The notes under the pieces: generated by a model
Told to the model about the DNA's origin: nothing
The model's input: only the letters and a program-made list of their open reading frames with translations
Databases searched by the model: none
Position numbers and translations under genes: made by a program
In this document: piece after piece, positions 24,512 to 37,226 of the stretch
Layout: each line of letters opens with the position of its first letter
Position numbering within the stretch: position 1 is the stretch's first letter
Assembly (NCBI GenBank): GCA_030159075.1
Contig: BROG01000030.1
Span: 1,808,501-1,872,500, forward strand
DNA from: Atrina japonica
Taxonomy: Eukaryota; Mollusca; Bivalvia; Pterioida; Pinnidae
Length of the DNA: 64,000 bases
Direction of reading: 5' to 3'

Positions 24512-25254
24512 GGATCCCAGGGATAGAAATTACCTTGTTTACCAGTGGTAAACTTTGACTACTAGATACAAATTTTAGTAGCAAATCTTTTACCTTGAGT
24601 AGCAACAAAGATCAAGGTCGAAATATAAGGATTTCCTGTTACATGTCATTGTTGAATGTCCCTTGTGTATTGTTTTCATACATGTGATATATGGCCTACA
24701 AATTCCATCAGGAAACATCAAAAGCTATCAAACACGTGTACAATACAGAGGTATAATCCAAACTGCTTCTCAAACCATGGTAGCAAACATCAACACTTGT
24801 TTGCTACTAATTCTTACAGGGGCGTTAGCTGTGGTTTTGTCAACAAAAAATATTGTTCCTTCTTAGACTGATATACAATAACAAATAAGAGCTACATTGT
24901 ATACACAAACATAACAATTCTTAAATTCCTACATATTTTGTGAAATTTTTTTGAGAAACCAAGATTTGACACTTTTTCAATTGCAAATGTTTAACTCAAC
25001 CTTACTATTTGTATATGCATACCACACTGGACCTGACCTTATTTTCACAAAATATATAGGAATATCGGATTTTTTATGCCTGTGTATAGCTTTAATTTGT
25101 TATTGTACATCAAGTACAAGTAGTAAAAATAGAAAAAATTGAAATGATTTTTGGGGGGTTATCACAACTAATGCCCCTTTAAACTAGGTAGCAAGACAAA
25201 TATTTAGGAAGCAAATCTGCTACTTGTTACCATTAATTTCTAATAATGGGATCC
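24512..25254. mobile_element. ~740-bp inverted-repeat element, hAT-like ends possible
   Basis: The left arm reads 'ggatcccagggatagaaatt', then 'gtagcaaatcttttac'. The right arm in reverse complement reads 'ggatcccattattagaaatt', then 'agtagcagatttgcttcc'. The arms are imperfect over about 80 bp. 'Caggga' plus 'gaaatta' resembles the ends at 29371-30495. The internal frames at 24656-24871 are not recognisable as a transposase. No certain 8-bp target duplication was found, so the superfamily is a guess. Confidence 0.55.
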
Positions 25255-26865
25255 CCTTATTAGTTTGAACTAGATCAATAACCTTTATTATGATTCAAAT
25301 AGCACCAAAATCATGTATAAATCCTGGATGATATACATTGTACATGCTAATAAATTCAATGGGCATCGTAACTAAATGTGTTCATCAAAGCACATATTCC
25401 AGTACATTGACAAATTATGAAATTATTGACAATTCAAAACACGTCAATTATCACATTTTATCAGCAATTGATTACAGTCAATGTTTACAATGACAGATCT
25501 GTAAAATATCTGTCAACAATTTTGTTAGACAGAAACAATGCCTGTGTACCTCCTGGGGGTGAAATAGTTTACCTGAACATGAACTCTTATTTGAAGGTCA
25601 CTTGAATATAAATGGACTGTTATCATTTTCATTTCACATTTGGTTTGCATACATGTATGTTTCTCCATTGTTTTTAAGAATATGTGAAAGTTAAGGTACT
25701 TGCACTTATAGAATGCTTCAACAACATGATGGTGTTATCTGATATTTACAGTTTCACATATTTAGAACTATTCTATGAACTTAAGTCAATAAGAGCTTTG
25801 ACACAAGACTGCAGCATTCAGCTCAGTTAAGGGGCACTTGCCTTTCCATGTGATCAGTGCTTGGCAAGGAAACAAACGCCACTAGTTTTGTGGCAGACAT
25901 GACAATTCTTAATGCTGCAACCATCAGCATGTGCACTCAGTGCTCTAGACTACTGCCTGATCTACATGTCATCAGACAAACAATGCTCATACAAACACAC
26001 ATTAGCTGTACCCCTTACTACACAGGTAGAGTACAAACTATTGGTTCACATTTATCACTGTTGTAGACACCTCTAGGCTACAGTCATAGTTTACCTGCAG
26101 TATATGTATCATCAAATAGTGTATTGGCAAATGCTACAGACATCACTACTGGATGACAAATACTGGAATTTGACACCGACAAATAGGTCTGAGTCATTTA
26201 AGCCAATCATAATGTAGCTGATAGGTACATGTGCACAGAATTAGAGTCTATACACATCTTTATGAAGTAAAATTACATTACTTTACAGTAACAAGGGAAA
26301 GTGGGTGCATTTTATATACCTTACTGAACAACGCATGAACACCCAGTGACTGTAAAATCTTATATATAAGATTACATATATTAGTTCATATTGGCAAATC
26401 TGATAGACATCTGGACGAATTTTGATTGGCTAAGAAAATCATCTGTCGTACTAATGAAAAGGTGTATAGGTAACACTGACCTAAGTAACAGTGCATGACT
26501 TGTGTAACATTCTAGGGAAAAATCATCCATCACTTATAGATCATCGATAAATCTATGTTAGCATTTCCGTGTGTTACACAAGCTCTTCTTCCTAAACTTA
26601 GTCATTTATTTCTCTCTTGAAACACTGTTGTTCAACAGCAATGAATTAATGGTTACATAAAGTATAAAACATAAAGTATAGACCTTTAATTTTCTGTGAA
26701 GGATAAGAGAGATAATAAATCTATGATAAAGGTGATAAAGAGAAGCATCATAATTAAGAAAAGGCAACCTATATGCAATCTAGTAAATCAAATATACCAT
26801 TGCATTATATTTGTTTTGTTTTCAATGGTGATAATACAATTGCATTATGTTTATTTTGTTTTAAA
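25255..26865. other. Non-coding stretch, no gene seen
   Basis: At 26345-26450 the words 'agttcatattggcaaatctg' and 'attttgattggctaagaaaa' are related, in the same or opposite sense, to 34480-34570 and 62400-62470, indicating another decayed dispersed repeat. No coding frame is convincing. Confidence 0.45.
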
Positions 26866-26955
26866 TGGTGTTTACACTACACTCAACAATTTGAAGGAAG
26901 GGTTCCAGCAGGGTTTGAACCTGCAATGACCAGAAGTGAGAGACTCCCTATAATA
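26866..26955 (-). repeat. Fragment of SINE family 2
   Basis: 'Gtttacactacactcaacaa' followed by 'cagggtttgaacctgcaatg' and 'accagaagtgagagactcc' matches the tail and head of the minus copy at 5316-5558, with most of the body deleted. 'Gggtttgaacctgc' is a good reverse B-box match. Confidence 0.6.
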
Positions 26956-27314
26956 ATAGAAAAAAATGTTCAAACATGATCTCTTTCTAGACTTAACTAA
27001 GTTTATCTATTGTATTGTTGTTTTAGGTCCTTTCAATGGAAACACCAAATATAAATGAAGTGCAAAAATTTGACCTGTGCTATGCACGATTTGGTGGTCT
27101 AAAAACATACGACAATTGTTGCTCTCAAGGCAGCTGTGCAGCTGATCTGCAAACTGCATAAATCGCCCAAAAATTGCAAAGATAATGTAAACGCAAAAAT
27201 TTAGTTGGTCACCTTGCAAAAGTCCTGCAGCTTTGCTAAATTGTACGACGGTCTTGAGACTGCTGTACAGAACCCATTTATTTTCCTAAAAAATTGTTTG
27301 TAGACTGGTGTACA

Positions 27315-27725
27315 ACAGCCACAAGGCTGATGTGAACTGGGCTTAATGCTTTGTGGTATCTTTTACAAGTCGTACAGCCACAAGGCTGATGTGAACTGGG
27401 CTTAATGCTTTGTGGTATCTTTTACAAGTCGTACAGCCACAAGGCTGATGTGAACTGGGCTTAATGCTTTGTGGTATCTTTTACAAGTCGTACAGCCACA
27501 AGGCTGATGTGAACTGGGCTTAATGCTTTGTGGTATCTTTTACAAGTCGTACAGCCACAAGGCTGATGTGAACTGGGCTTAATGCTTTGTGGTATCTTTT
27601 ACAAGTCGTACAGCCACAAGGCTGATGTGAACTGGGCTTAATGCTTTGTGGTATCTTTTACAAGTCGTACAGCCACAAGGCTGATGTGAACTGGGCTTAA
27701 TGCTTTGTGGTATCTTTTACAAGTC
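27315..27725. repeat. 59-bp tandem repeat, 7 identical copies
   Basis: The unit is 'acagccacaaggctgatgtg' with 'aactgggcttaatgctttgt' and 'ggtatcttttacaagtcgt'. Seven copies span 411 bp and I see no base difference between full copies. Flanks are 'gactggtgtaca' left and 'cacacctgttctg' right. There is no open frame across it and no evident function. Identity suggests very recent expansion or homogenisation, or an assembly effect. Confidence 0.95.
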
Positions 27726-28359
27726 ACACCTGTTCTGATACAGGATCACAGTTTTAGGTCTCATTCGAAAGACCAGTGACTTTTGCTTTTTATACCAGGT
27801 ACTTGATGAACGGACAGTAAAATCTTAGATATGACCAAATATCAGGAAATGAGTCTCGATGCTGGGTCATACCAAAGACTTTATAAATGGTTGTGACTGT
27901 TCCTTCACCAAACACTCTGCATATGAAGTTAAAGTCACTGGGTCTTCTTGAAGTAACTTAAAACCGAGGTCCTATGTCATGGTAGGTGTGACAGGTAAAT
28001 GAACCTGTATTGGTGTCAGATAATTGCACAGGTAAAAAAGTTGTTGACATCACCATGTAAGAGGGAGATTCTTGGTAAGATGGTTTTTTTTGGGTTTTTT
28101 TAATTGGTGTTTTTCACCAGAGTTTATTTTTGGTACAATGTAAAAAAATAAAATAAAACAAAACATTTGAATTTCATTAAGCTTATGCCGACTATATGTT
28201 CTTAAGTACATCAATACTGTCATAAACATGACAGTAAATCATCTAAAGATCATCTAATACTAACATGTTTTACAAGCAACCTTCTTAACCACAATAGACC
28301 AAAAATAGAAGTCCAGAAGACGGTGATTTTTGAAAAAAAAAAAAATACATGAGGACATG
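27726..28359. other. Non-coding stretch, no gene seen
   Basis: Homopolymer-rich tracts near 28085-28160 and an A run at 28334-28346. No recognised gene or repeat. Confidence 0.4.
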
Positions 28360-28600
28360 AGGCCAATTGGGCCCTTTCGGCACTCATCAGGCAAATTTGG
28401 TTAATTGTGGAATTACCGGTATGCAACAAATATTTTGTTTACTAAGGTGTCTGTGACCTTGACCTCTGACCATGAAACTTTTTGTTCGCAAACTTGAAGC
28501 CCACCTATAAGGAGCAAGCTCCCTCTCAAATTTGGTTGAAATCTGTTGAGTGTTTCTTAAGAAATAGTTGTAGAAATAAAGCAAACCAGGTGAGGTAAAA
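28360..28600. repeat. Interspersed repeat shared with 45640-45860
   Basis: It contains 'ggccaattgggccctttcgg', 'gaccttgacctctgaccatg' and 'aaatttggttgaaatctgtt', then 'tttcttaagaaatagttgta'. The 45700-45800 segment has 'caaatttgattgaaatctga' and 'ggttcttgagaagaaattgt' in the same order. The 'aagctcacatgacccttttg' word at 45846 would be another part of the same family. The family is not named here. Confidence 0.6.
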
Positions 28601-29370
28601 AAATCAGTCACAGCTAAAATGACAAACTATGCAATGAAAATGTACATGCATTGTCAGACACTACCAGCTTTCATAACACAAATGATGTATGGCATCTATA
28701 GAGCTTACAAACAATTGATCTATATTATGTGTTACTGATTTATATTCCTGTAGATAACAGAAAAAAACCCAAAACAAGTGTTTTGTGCATTCATAATTAA
28801 GTACCGGTAGTTATTTTTGAATTATGCAAGATTTCTGAAATAGTAAAAGCTCTCTGTTGTAAATAACATTCCATATAAAACAGTATATCATAAACAGAAC
28901 AGTAATAACCTAATATGACAAGATTTGAATTCCTTAATGGATCATTACAGATATTACATAATTAAAAAAAAACAACATTGGTGTCACATTTTCACACATA
29001 ATGTAAATCTGATATTGGTTCAATTATAACTGAAAGTCTGATGCAATTCTTGAAAGATGGATAAAATTGATTGCAATATTAAAATCTGAAAAATGATATA
29101 AATGCTTTTGTTGTTCATGTTCACTATTTGCTTCAATTCAAAACACTCAAAAGAGGTTGTTGTAGAAAAAAATAGGAAACTATATGCTCCCAGACCTAAG
29201 TCCTATAAGTGTCACAAATATTGTCAAATGCTGGCCATAATTGTATTTTGTACATGAGGCAAACTACCTATACTAAATCGGGTTAAAATTTTAGTAAAAC
29301 ACAAAATATCTAATAGAAACCTGAAAACAGACAAATCACCAGGCAGGCAACAAAAACTGAATATGTATGT

Positions 29371-30495
29371 CAGGGGTGGAAATTAAGAAAAAATCCTCAG
29401 GAGGCAAACAGGCTCCTAAGTTTTAAATTCTGGGAGCCCAGATTTAAACTTAGGGGCCCCATCATATTAACCGGTACTTGAACATTTTTTAGTCAGTTTT
29501 TGACCTTGACATTTTTAACAACTTGTTCAGCTGGGCAAGTGCTGTACTGATATTGTGCTTGCCTGCCATGAAAATTTGGTTGCCCGCAAAGGAAACAAAA
29601 TATTTGAGTAAATTTTGTGTTTTATTAATTTATTGTTATTTTAATAAATATATACAATATCAATTGTCTCTGAATGATATACATTGTACTTGCAAGTAAA
29701 TTAATTGTAAATGCATTCTGTATTGTCAATATCATTTATATCAATCATTATTATTACTATTTTACAATGTAACTACTGTGTGTTTAAAGTGATGCAAATT
29801 ACAAAAGTTTTCAATTTTTAAAACAATATCTATCCATTTTAAGTATCTCATTAAAACTCTTATTCACAACAACTAGTTTTCCTTTTATCATTCACCTACA
29901 TTAAATTAAGATTTTATAACTTTTATACAATGTATAGTATTACATGTACATGTATCATCATTTTAACACATCCTGAAATTCAGTCCTGTTCAGTATTGGT
30001 TCTTTTATTACACACACCCAACTTCCATTTCCTCCATAAACTCCAAGCAACAACAGTCAACACACGATGTGTTATGTGACATTTTTAACCATGAGGTAAA
30101 GACTAACGTATTTGTCAATAAAATAATTATTTTAGTTTGTAACTGGTTTTTAGCAATCCATTTAAACTACAAATAAAAGGAAATGGATCACTGTCGAAAC
30201 ATAAGCTTTTTGAAACTACGAATGCAAATGATTGTACTTCTACTTATATTTGATAAAAGTGGACATTCGAACTTAACATGTCAAAATTTTAGCTTCATCA
30301 GATTGGGAATTTTAAGGACCAAAATATGGGAAAAACAGATACTATTTCCGACTGGAAATGGACCGAATAACTGCCCCAAAAAGTGGCAAAAATATTCCTG
30401 AAATTAATTCACTGAACGGGCGACTTCGTAAGTAAAACAATTCGCAGGACCGTAAATTCAGTCGCTTTGACGGGCACCCATTTATTTCCATCCCT
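29371..30495. mobile_element. ~1.1-kb element with hAT-like terminal repeats
   Basis: The left end 'caggggtggaaattaag' and the reverse complement of the right end 'cagggatggaaataaatgg' are a terminal inverted pair. CAGGGGTGG-type ends are characteristic of hAT elements. The flanks share TATGT ('gtatgt' left, 'tatgtt' right), which is shorter than the 8 bp expected of hAT, so the boundary or family may be wrong. Internal frames (30183-30401 plus, 30342-30593 minus) show no transposase motif that I recognise. Likely non-autonomous. Confidence 0.5.
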
Positions 30496-30621
30496 GTATG
30501 TTGGCGGGCAGAAGATAATCGCAATAGGTCACCCTGAACTTTTTGCTCGGGTGATGTAAAAATACAATTGTATGCCAAAAACTGTCTGCACAATTACCTG
30601 TATTTGATTAAAAAAAAGATC

Positions 30622-30713
30622 TTGAACTCATTCATCCCTTAAGACACTTTTTGACTGGTCTATTTCATTAATTTATAGAATAGTCTATTGTTTATCAGGA
30701 GTTGATAAGTTAA
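30622..30713. mobile_element. TTAA-target MITE
   Basis: 'Gaactcattcatcccttaag', 'tttgactggtctatttcatt' and 'tatcaggagttgataag' then TTAA. The left TTAA has decayed. Same family as 11561. Confidence 0.75.
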
Positions 30714-33700
30714 AATCACTTCTGGTGAAATAAGGACAAAGTAGAATTTATACGTAAATATGAATTCAGAATTTTCAGGACACGTTTATTAAACGTGAGA
30801 AAGTTGATTGCAGGGTAAATATTAATCAGATGACAAAATAAACAGCCTGAATGAGTTTTAATTTCTGCCGACAGTCTACTTCTCTACAGTCAAATATAGA
30901 GATTGAAGATTTAAAAAGGTCTGAAAGTGTTTTGTTATTGAAATTATCTCTATCTACTACAGAGAAACCTGCCATAATGGTGAAATCAAAATCACTGAGA
31001 TTTTGTCATTCGACAGTCTTTAAAAAGATTCTTTTGAAAAGAATTATTTTGCTTTTATTTTGTTTGGTCTATACTGAATGTGATCTAAACAGAAACATTG
31101 TCATTTGATATAGGTGCCCCCATTCTGAGTTTTTTGTTTGTTTGTTCAAAACTATATCATTGCATGTTTTGTTTTTTTTGTCGATGGTCATAAATCACAG
31201 TTGCCTCTCAAGGTAGGTTTTCTTGAACAAGATGCTACAACTTTAAACATTATGAAAACTTCATTATAATAATACATTAGATGGATGAAAATCAAATTAC
31301 CGGTATACATTTTTTTAGAATTTAAAAAAATGTTTTAATAATCTCAAAAGAATTCCTCCATAAACACTGGCTTAAAATTTCCTATATTTTAATTAAATGC
31401 TAGAAATTTGGGATTTTCCCCAAATTTTCAGCATCTGAACTTAAAGTCCCGAAATTATGATAAATATTTGTAGAGTATCAATTTTACGATGAATTATTAC
31501 TGTGTACTGCAGTTTGATTAATCTGTTGCACATTACATTTGACATTCTTTTAAAATTATTAACACATACACTTAGGTTTCACATTTTTACAAAATTACTA
31601 GCAAATCAAAAGTAAAGAAATAAATGCAGGAATTTAGATAATCAGAGATATTTCTGTTTATAATCAAACTGCTACAGATTGATACATCATACAGCTCCTG
31701 TGCATTTTTGAAATAAAGCAATAAAATGTAAGTTTTAAGATGAATGTTTTCAGTCCTTACATTCTGTTAAGTAGGTACAAAGGCTCGTTAATTTTCAAAT
31801 TCAATGTACTTATATGTACATAAATGCTATGGTATGCATATTAACTGTTTCATAAACCTAGTGTCAAAGGTCAGGAAAGTGCATTTTCAGTACTGACTTT
31901 GGCTGCAAGACAAAAATCATGTAATTTCAAATGCTAAAAATAATCTTCAACAAAGAAAACTACAACACAGTTTAACCTAACAAACATCTATACAGTGTAA
32001 ATTTATTTTTTAAAATCACAATATTTGAAATTGAATTGAAGGAATCTTGATATAATGCTAATGTATCATGAAATTAAATTCTGATTCCTACTGGAAATGT
32101 ATAATGCTTATGACTTGCAATAAGAGAGTCCATAAAGTGGAAAACTTTGATAAAAGTAAAGATCTAAAAAGTCATGTTAAAAACAGCAACAATTTAATCC
32201 CAAGTAAGAATTACATAAATGTACTAAAGTAAACAGAAAATTATACAATATAGAGATTAACCTGAATGAATATTTACCTCAGAGTATTAAAAGTGAGCTA
32301 TTCTTTATAAGGATTTCAGCAAAGAAGAATCACTGTTTATGTTATGCTCTGTTTGTTTTCGGTGTGTTTTTTGGGGGATGGGGGTGGTGGGAGGGGGTAA
32401 GGGTAGTATATACATCGTAGCACTCCGTTAAGGGTGATGGGGAGCCAAAAATGCATGCTCCGAATTTTTTGATTCTGGCACAGGGGATATAAAAATTACA
32501 TAGCCTTATAGTTATAAATAAAATGTGGGGTATATTACCCACAGATTTTGATTATGTCAAATGTCAATGATCTCAACAATTTATGTCATGTTTAAGAAGA
32601 ACCTATTTAAAGGGCCTCATATCTATACACATTACCTGTAAATACTACCTATAAACAGTAAAAATGTCTAAACAACAACATTTGAAAGTGTTACCTGTGT
32701 AACAATTTTAATTAGGTGACCTTCCCAAAAGAAAAAAACCAACAAAAAACTAATGTAAACTGTGTATCTGAATTACCTACAGTACACTGTTTATTTCAAT
32801 GTACCTGACCTTCAATGTGTCTCAAATTACAGTAAACATATTAAGTAACTCTACATTATGGTTAAGTGTCTAATACTTGGCACTACTGAAAAAAATATAT
32901 AAAGTACAATGACAAAAACATAAACAGGTATGACACAGTATTTTTTAAACAAACAATGATATTTAAAAGTGCTATTTGTGGTCAATACTTGTGAATGTGT
33001 GACTTGAGAGATACCCAAGCTATGTGTTAACATCAAGTAAGTTTTAGGACTTGCTGGCTCAAATTAACACACTTTGATCATGTCTTATGGATTAACATTT
33101 TTATGTCAAGTATTTAGATCTACATACAAACAAACATTTCTATAGTTTGATGCTTCAAGGACAAAAAAAGGAAGCAGAACAGGGTATTATGAAATGATTG
33201 ATGTCTTAAAAATATCACAAATTCAATAAAGCTGTCAGTTCTGCCACTTGTATATATTCAACAAAAAATATGTGTGTGGGATATTTTTTATATTCTTGTA
33301 TACGCCAACTATAAATACATGTAGTGCTATATATATATATAAATACTCAAAGCTCAGCGAACTATAAGCTTCAGTTGTAAAATATATCTATCTACGTCAC
33401 TTTTTGTCGTCACTTAACGTTTGACCACTGACTTACAGATGTCCATTTCTTCCCTAGGCTATAATAATCCTCGAGTGTGTATGCCTACAACTGTGTATAC
33501 AAGAACACTTCCTCATTATAAAGTAATACGTCTATATTGTCATCACCTGTCTTTTTTACCAGGTAATAATGTTGTTTTGACCACTGTTATTGTGTAGTAA
33601 GTAGTAAAATTGTTGTAGACTTTTCCGATGAGTCTCTAATATATAATGGCAATAGTAGACAATAAGATCATAATTCAGATACTTATCCCAATTACTGGTC

Positions 33701-34629
33701 ATATATTGTGGTACTTAATGTCTGTGCATGTGTGAGCAGTTCAGGACTACATGTTCCTGTCACCTCCTACAACTTGCATGAAATAAAAAGGCAAAATTAT
33801 TTACCATTCTGAGATTTACTGAAATATACGCCTCCTCTAAATGAAGAGCAATCAAAGATAACAAATCATGTCCCATATCAACATTTTTTATATCCTCCAG
33901 TTAACCTGACCTCAATCAATCTTAATAACCACAACATTAAATAAACTAAGGACAAATAAGGATCATTTTTGCCAAAAAAAAAAAAGAATAAAAAATGCAG
34001 GACCAACCCAGCAACTGAACCATACATGTAGCATGTGCTAAGCATCATAACATATGTATGTCAGGTAAATTTTGTTGATGTAGGGGCTAATAGACCCTTT
34101 ATGGTAAAGGGTCCTATACCTTTTCATTTGGAAATTTTACGTCTCAATGGGCTGAATTTGGTAAAAATAAATAGTATAAGTTTTACTGATAAAATTAAAA
34201 ATAATGACTTCTGATTCATTTATCTGTGTTTTAAAGTGACAACATGGATTTCATCTGAAGACATGAAGGTATTAATTCAGCATTATTTTTTTTTGGTCAA
34301 TTGGGAAATTTTTGCTCAAAACTGGGGGAAATATAGCTGATTTTGCATTGGTAATGGGTCCTTTAACCGGACCCACATGTTGATGATATTAATCCCTGTG
34401 ATGTACGATGAGTAGAAACAGATAGACCAGGGACTTATACCATAAAGCTTGAGAACTCACAACTCTGACAACATTCTCATCTTGGTTTTCTCAGCCAATC
34501 AAATTTCAGGATTTGCCAATATGAGTAAAATATTTAGACTTAAGTCATTCTTAAGTTTTATGATGCCTGATTCAGATCTTAACTAATCTTTTCTTTTTTT
34601 AAAACTAGATGCCAACACCAATATATAAA
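30714..34629. other. Non-coding stretch, no gene seen
   Basis: Nearly 4 kb of AT-rich sequence. The plus-strand frame at 30851-31108 has no recognisable domain. The proline-rich minus frame near 32342-32542 reads a G-rich tract (32370-32400). A small palindrome 'accctttatggtaaagggt' lies at about 34093-34111. A short TA run lies near 33331-33342. Confidence 0.45.
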
Positions 34630-34764
34630 TATAACATTCCTGATTGGGTGGTAGTGGAAATTGCCACCCCGAAGAAATACATTCAAGGGGTGACAAACAC
34701 GTTGTCAACTGAGGCAAAGCGAAGGGGTGACAATTTCCACTAGCACCCGATTAGGAATGTTATA
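34630..34764. repeat. 135-bp palindromic (foldback) element
   Basis: The left arm at 34630-34670, 'ataacattcctgattgggtg' followed by 'gtagtggaaattgccacccc', pairs with the right arm at 34723-34764, 'aggggtgacaatttccacta' followed by 'gcacccgattaggaatgtta'. The arms have a few mismatches and a ~50-bp loop. It resembles a foldback MITE and could form a hairpin in single-stranded form. No gene is inside. Confidence 0.8.
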
Positions 34765-36948
34765 CCTGTATTTATTATATTATACCAATCCACTGTATTA
34801 ACGCATATGTTATCCATTGAATTAGTTAAATACAAAATAAACTGCAACAGCAGTTTTATTTTTTTCCTTTATTCATACAAAAACATACATAAGTTCATCA
34901 CATTCATAATACAAACTGCCTTTGATACCCAAACCATTTTTTGCGTCAATTTTGAACCTAAAGCCTCCATCAATGCGAGCATGACTTTAGCAAATATATT
35001 TGATAACAATATATCAATTCTGTCAAATTATTTAATTTCAGTTGCTGTTTCTCTTGCTTCCAGTCTGCATTGAGGAAATGTCTGTTACATAACTCATACA
35101 GAGGTTACACCTTATTACCACATAGGGGGAAAAAAACGAACCCTACGCACTTCCATTTCTGCACAGGTGATATTTTCATTGAATATCACACTGCTGAATA
35201 CCACCCTGGAATGGCTGAGACAGTGGAAAATATTTAACACTTATTGTTCAATGAAATCGCAAGAATTTATGAAGTGGTATAATATTATCATTTGCCCCTG
35301 GTTATTTTTGCCCTTTCATGGCTGAAAACATATTCGCCCTGACTTAGATTCACCCTAAATCACCAAACCCACATGGATGGCATGTATGTCCATGCTTTAG
35401 TTATCTAATTTAAAAATTTCGCTTTCATTTAAAATTTGCCCCTCTCACCTAAGAGCGAAAATGGTCAAATATAACCAGGAAAATGGTCAAATATAACCGA
35501 GAGCGAAACTTTCAGGTGTACAGTATTACAATTTTGTTAGAGTTTTCAGTTGGCATTCACCGATGCTAACAAATTAAAGTTTCCATGTTTTTTATTAAAA
35601 GTAAATAAAATATACAGATTAGTTATATCATAAACAAATGATTAACTCAAAGACCTATTTACCTTGGAATACCTCATGTCAAAATTAATTAATATGTTCA
35701 TGAATTATTAATTAAATCTGGAAAGAATCTGACTTACTACATGATCATGTGATGAACTCATGAACAGAAAAAGGTGTACTATGGTAAGTTCTATACACTT
35801 CATTGACTGGTTAGAATTAGGGTCTACCCTATTCATCATTTTTAAATATATACCAGTAAACAGAGAGAAACAAGGGTCCCACTGGCTGTTTCTTTATAGA
35901 CCAATAAGTATAGAGAAAGACAGGAAGGTAAAAAGCTAATTCATTAAGGTGATCAAATTTGATTGGTAATAAATCTTACATTGAAAGCTGTAAACGATTA
36001 TACTGATCAATTTCCCGAAAAATTCCAGAAAAGATTTACGCTTGCCGAAGAAAGTACAATTCTGGTAGCTTTACAATACTGATTCAAACCCTGCAAGAAA
36101 CATTTAACTTACATTTGTATATGGTGACATTCTGAAAAGAGGACATAACAATAATTTTACCACTAACCTATAGTGGGTATTAACAACTGAAATACAGGCT
36201 TACACTAACACACATACACACATTCTGAGAGTACTGATGAATCAAAACATGTCACCTACTTATCTAACCATTGTGAGTGAATGCTGAGTAATTACAAAAC
36301 TTTAACCAAACCTTAACCAGACAGACTGATGTAGACACCCCCTTTCCCAGCCCAAAATTAATGTAAGGGATTTGTAAATATCAAAATATGAAACAAATTT
36401 TTCTATCATGAAATGTCTATTATCAGTGCATGATTTTCAATCAAGAATTTCTTCCTACAAGAGTAAAACAAGATATCTTACTACCTTGGCCTAGGTACAT
36501 GTATGATGTGGCAAAAATAATTAATCTTGGTTTAAGTTTTACTAGGTAAAAACATTTGATACTTCTGCAGCTTACAGTTCATATCTCAACTATACATACG
36601 GAACCAAGACAAGCCACAGGTAATATAAATTTGTAGTAAATGTCACATGATAAAAATTGCAGGACTGCAGTCACCTTTACTGTCTTGTACATACTGGTGC
36701 TACTTATCTCTTTGTCAGGATAATTAATCAACACATCTTAATAAATTCAGGTCAAGATCATCTTTAGGCACACCCTGATATTTTATCACCTGAATACTTA
36801 TCTGAATACAAACAATTATAAAATATTTGTTATTTTTTTCCCCTTTTTGGTTACTTTAATTTCCATATACAGTTACATAAATGTAGAACAACTTTTATTT
36901 TTTATTGTACCTCTGTGTTGTGCAGAATTTTGCACCATAATCCTCTGA
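34765..36948. other. Non-coding stretch with one dispersed repeat
   Basis: At 35290-35525 a segment begins 'atttgcccctggttattttt' and ends 'cgaaactttcaggtgtacag'. Its ends correspond to 'gcgaaaataaccaggggcaa' plus 'aagtttccaagtatacag' at 44487-44525, so it is an interspersed repeat. 'Atggtcaaatataacc' is duplicated at 35460-35500. The frame at 34807-35073 has no known motif. Confidence 0.5.
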
Positions 36949-37226
36949 TATTTGTTTGTTTATTGCTGTTTGTCCCATTCAAGAATCTTTCACTCATATG
37001 GAAACGTCACCATATGCCAGTGAAGGGCTTCAAATTTTGGCCTATGCTCGGCACATACAGCCATTGAGCAGTGAGGGTTCTTTTATGTACCGACACCTAT
37101 TGTGACATGATACCTCGGTTTTAACTGTCTCATCAAAAGGACAGGAAACCAACCTGCCACTGGCTTGACTCGAACTCACGATCAAGAGTCGAGCATGCTA
37201 CTGACTGCGCCAGCATAATCCTCTGA
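36936..37226 (-). mobile_element. tRNA-derived SINE, family 1, with 13-bp target duplication
   Basis: The SINE body is 36949-37213 on the minus strand, flanked by identical 'cataatcctctga' at 36936-36948 and 37214-37226. On the minus strand it opens 'gctggcgcagtcagtagcat' and carries 'gtgagttcgagtcaagcc', good A- and B-box matches of an RNA polymerase III promoter. It continues through 'cctgtccttttgatgagaca' and 'tgctcaatggctgtatgtgc' and ends 'gagtgaaagattcttgaatg' with a short (CAAA)n-like tail. The same family is at 43188-43473. The layout (tRNA head, conserved centre, 'catatgagtgaaa' tail) resembles widespread molluscan SINEs; the exact family name needs a library search. Confidence 0.88.
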
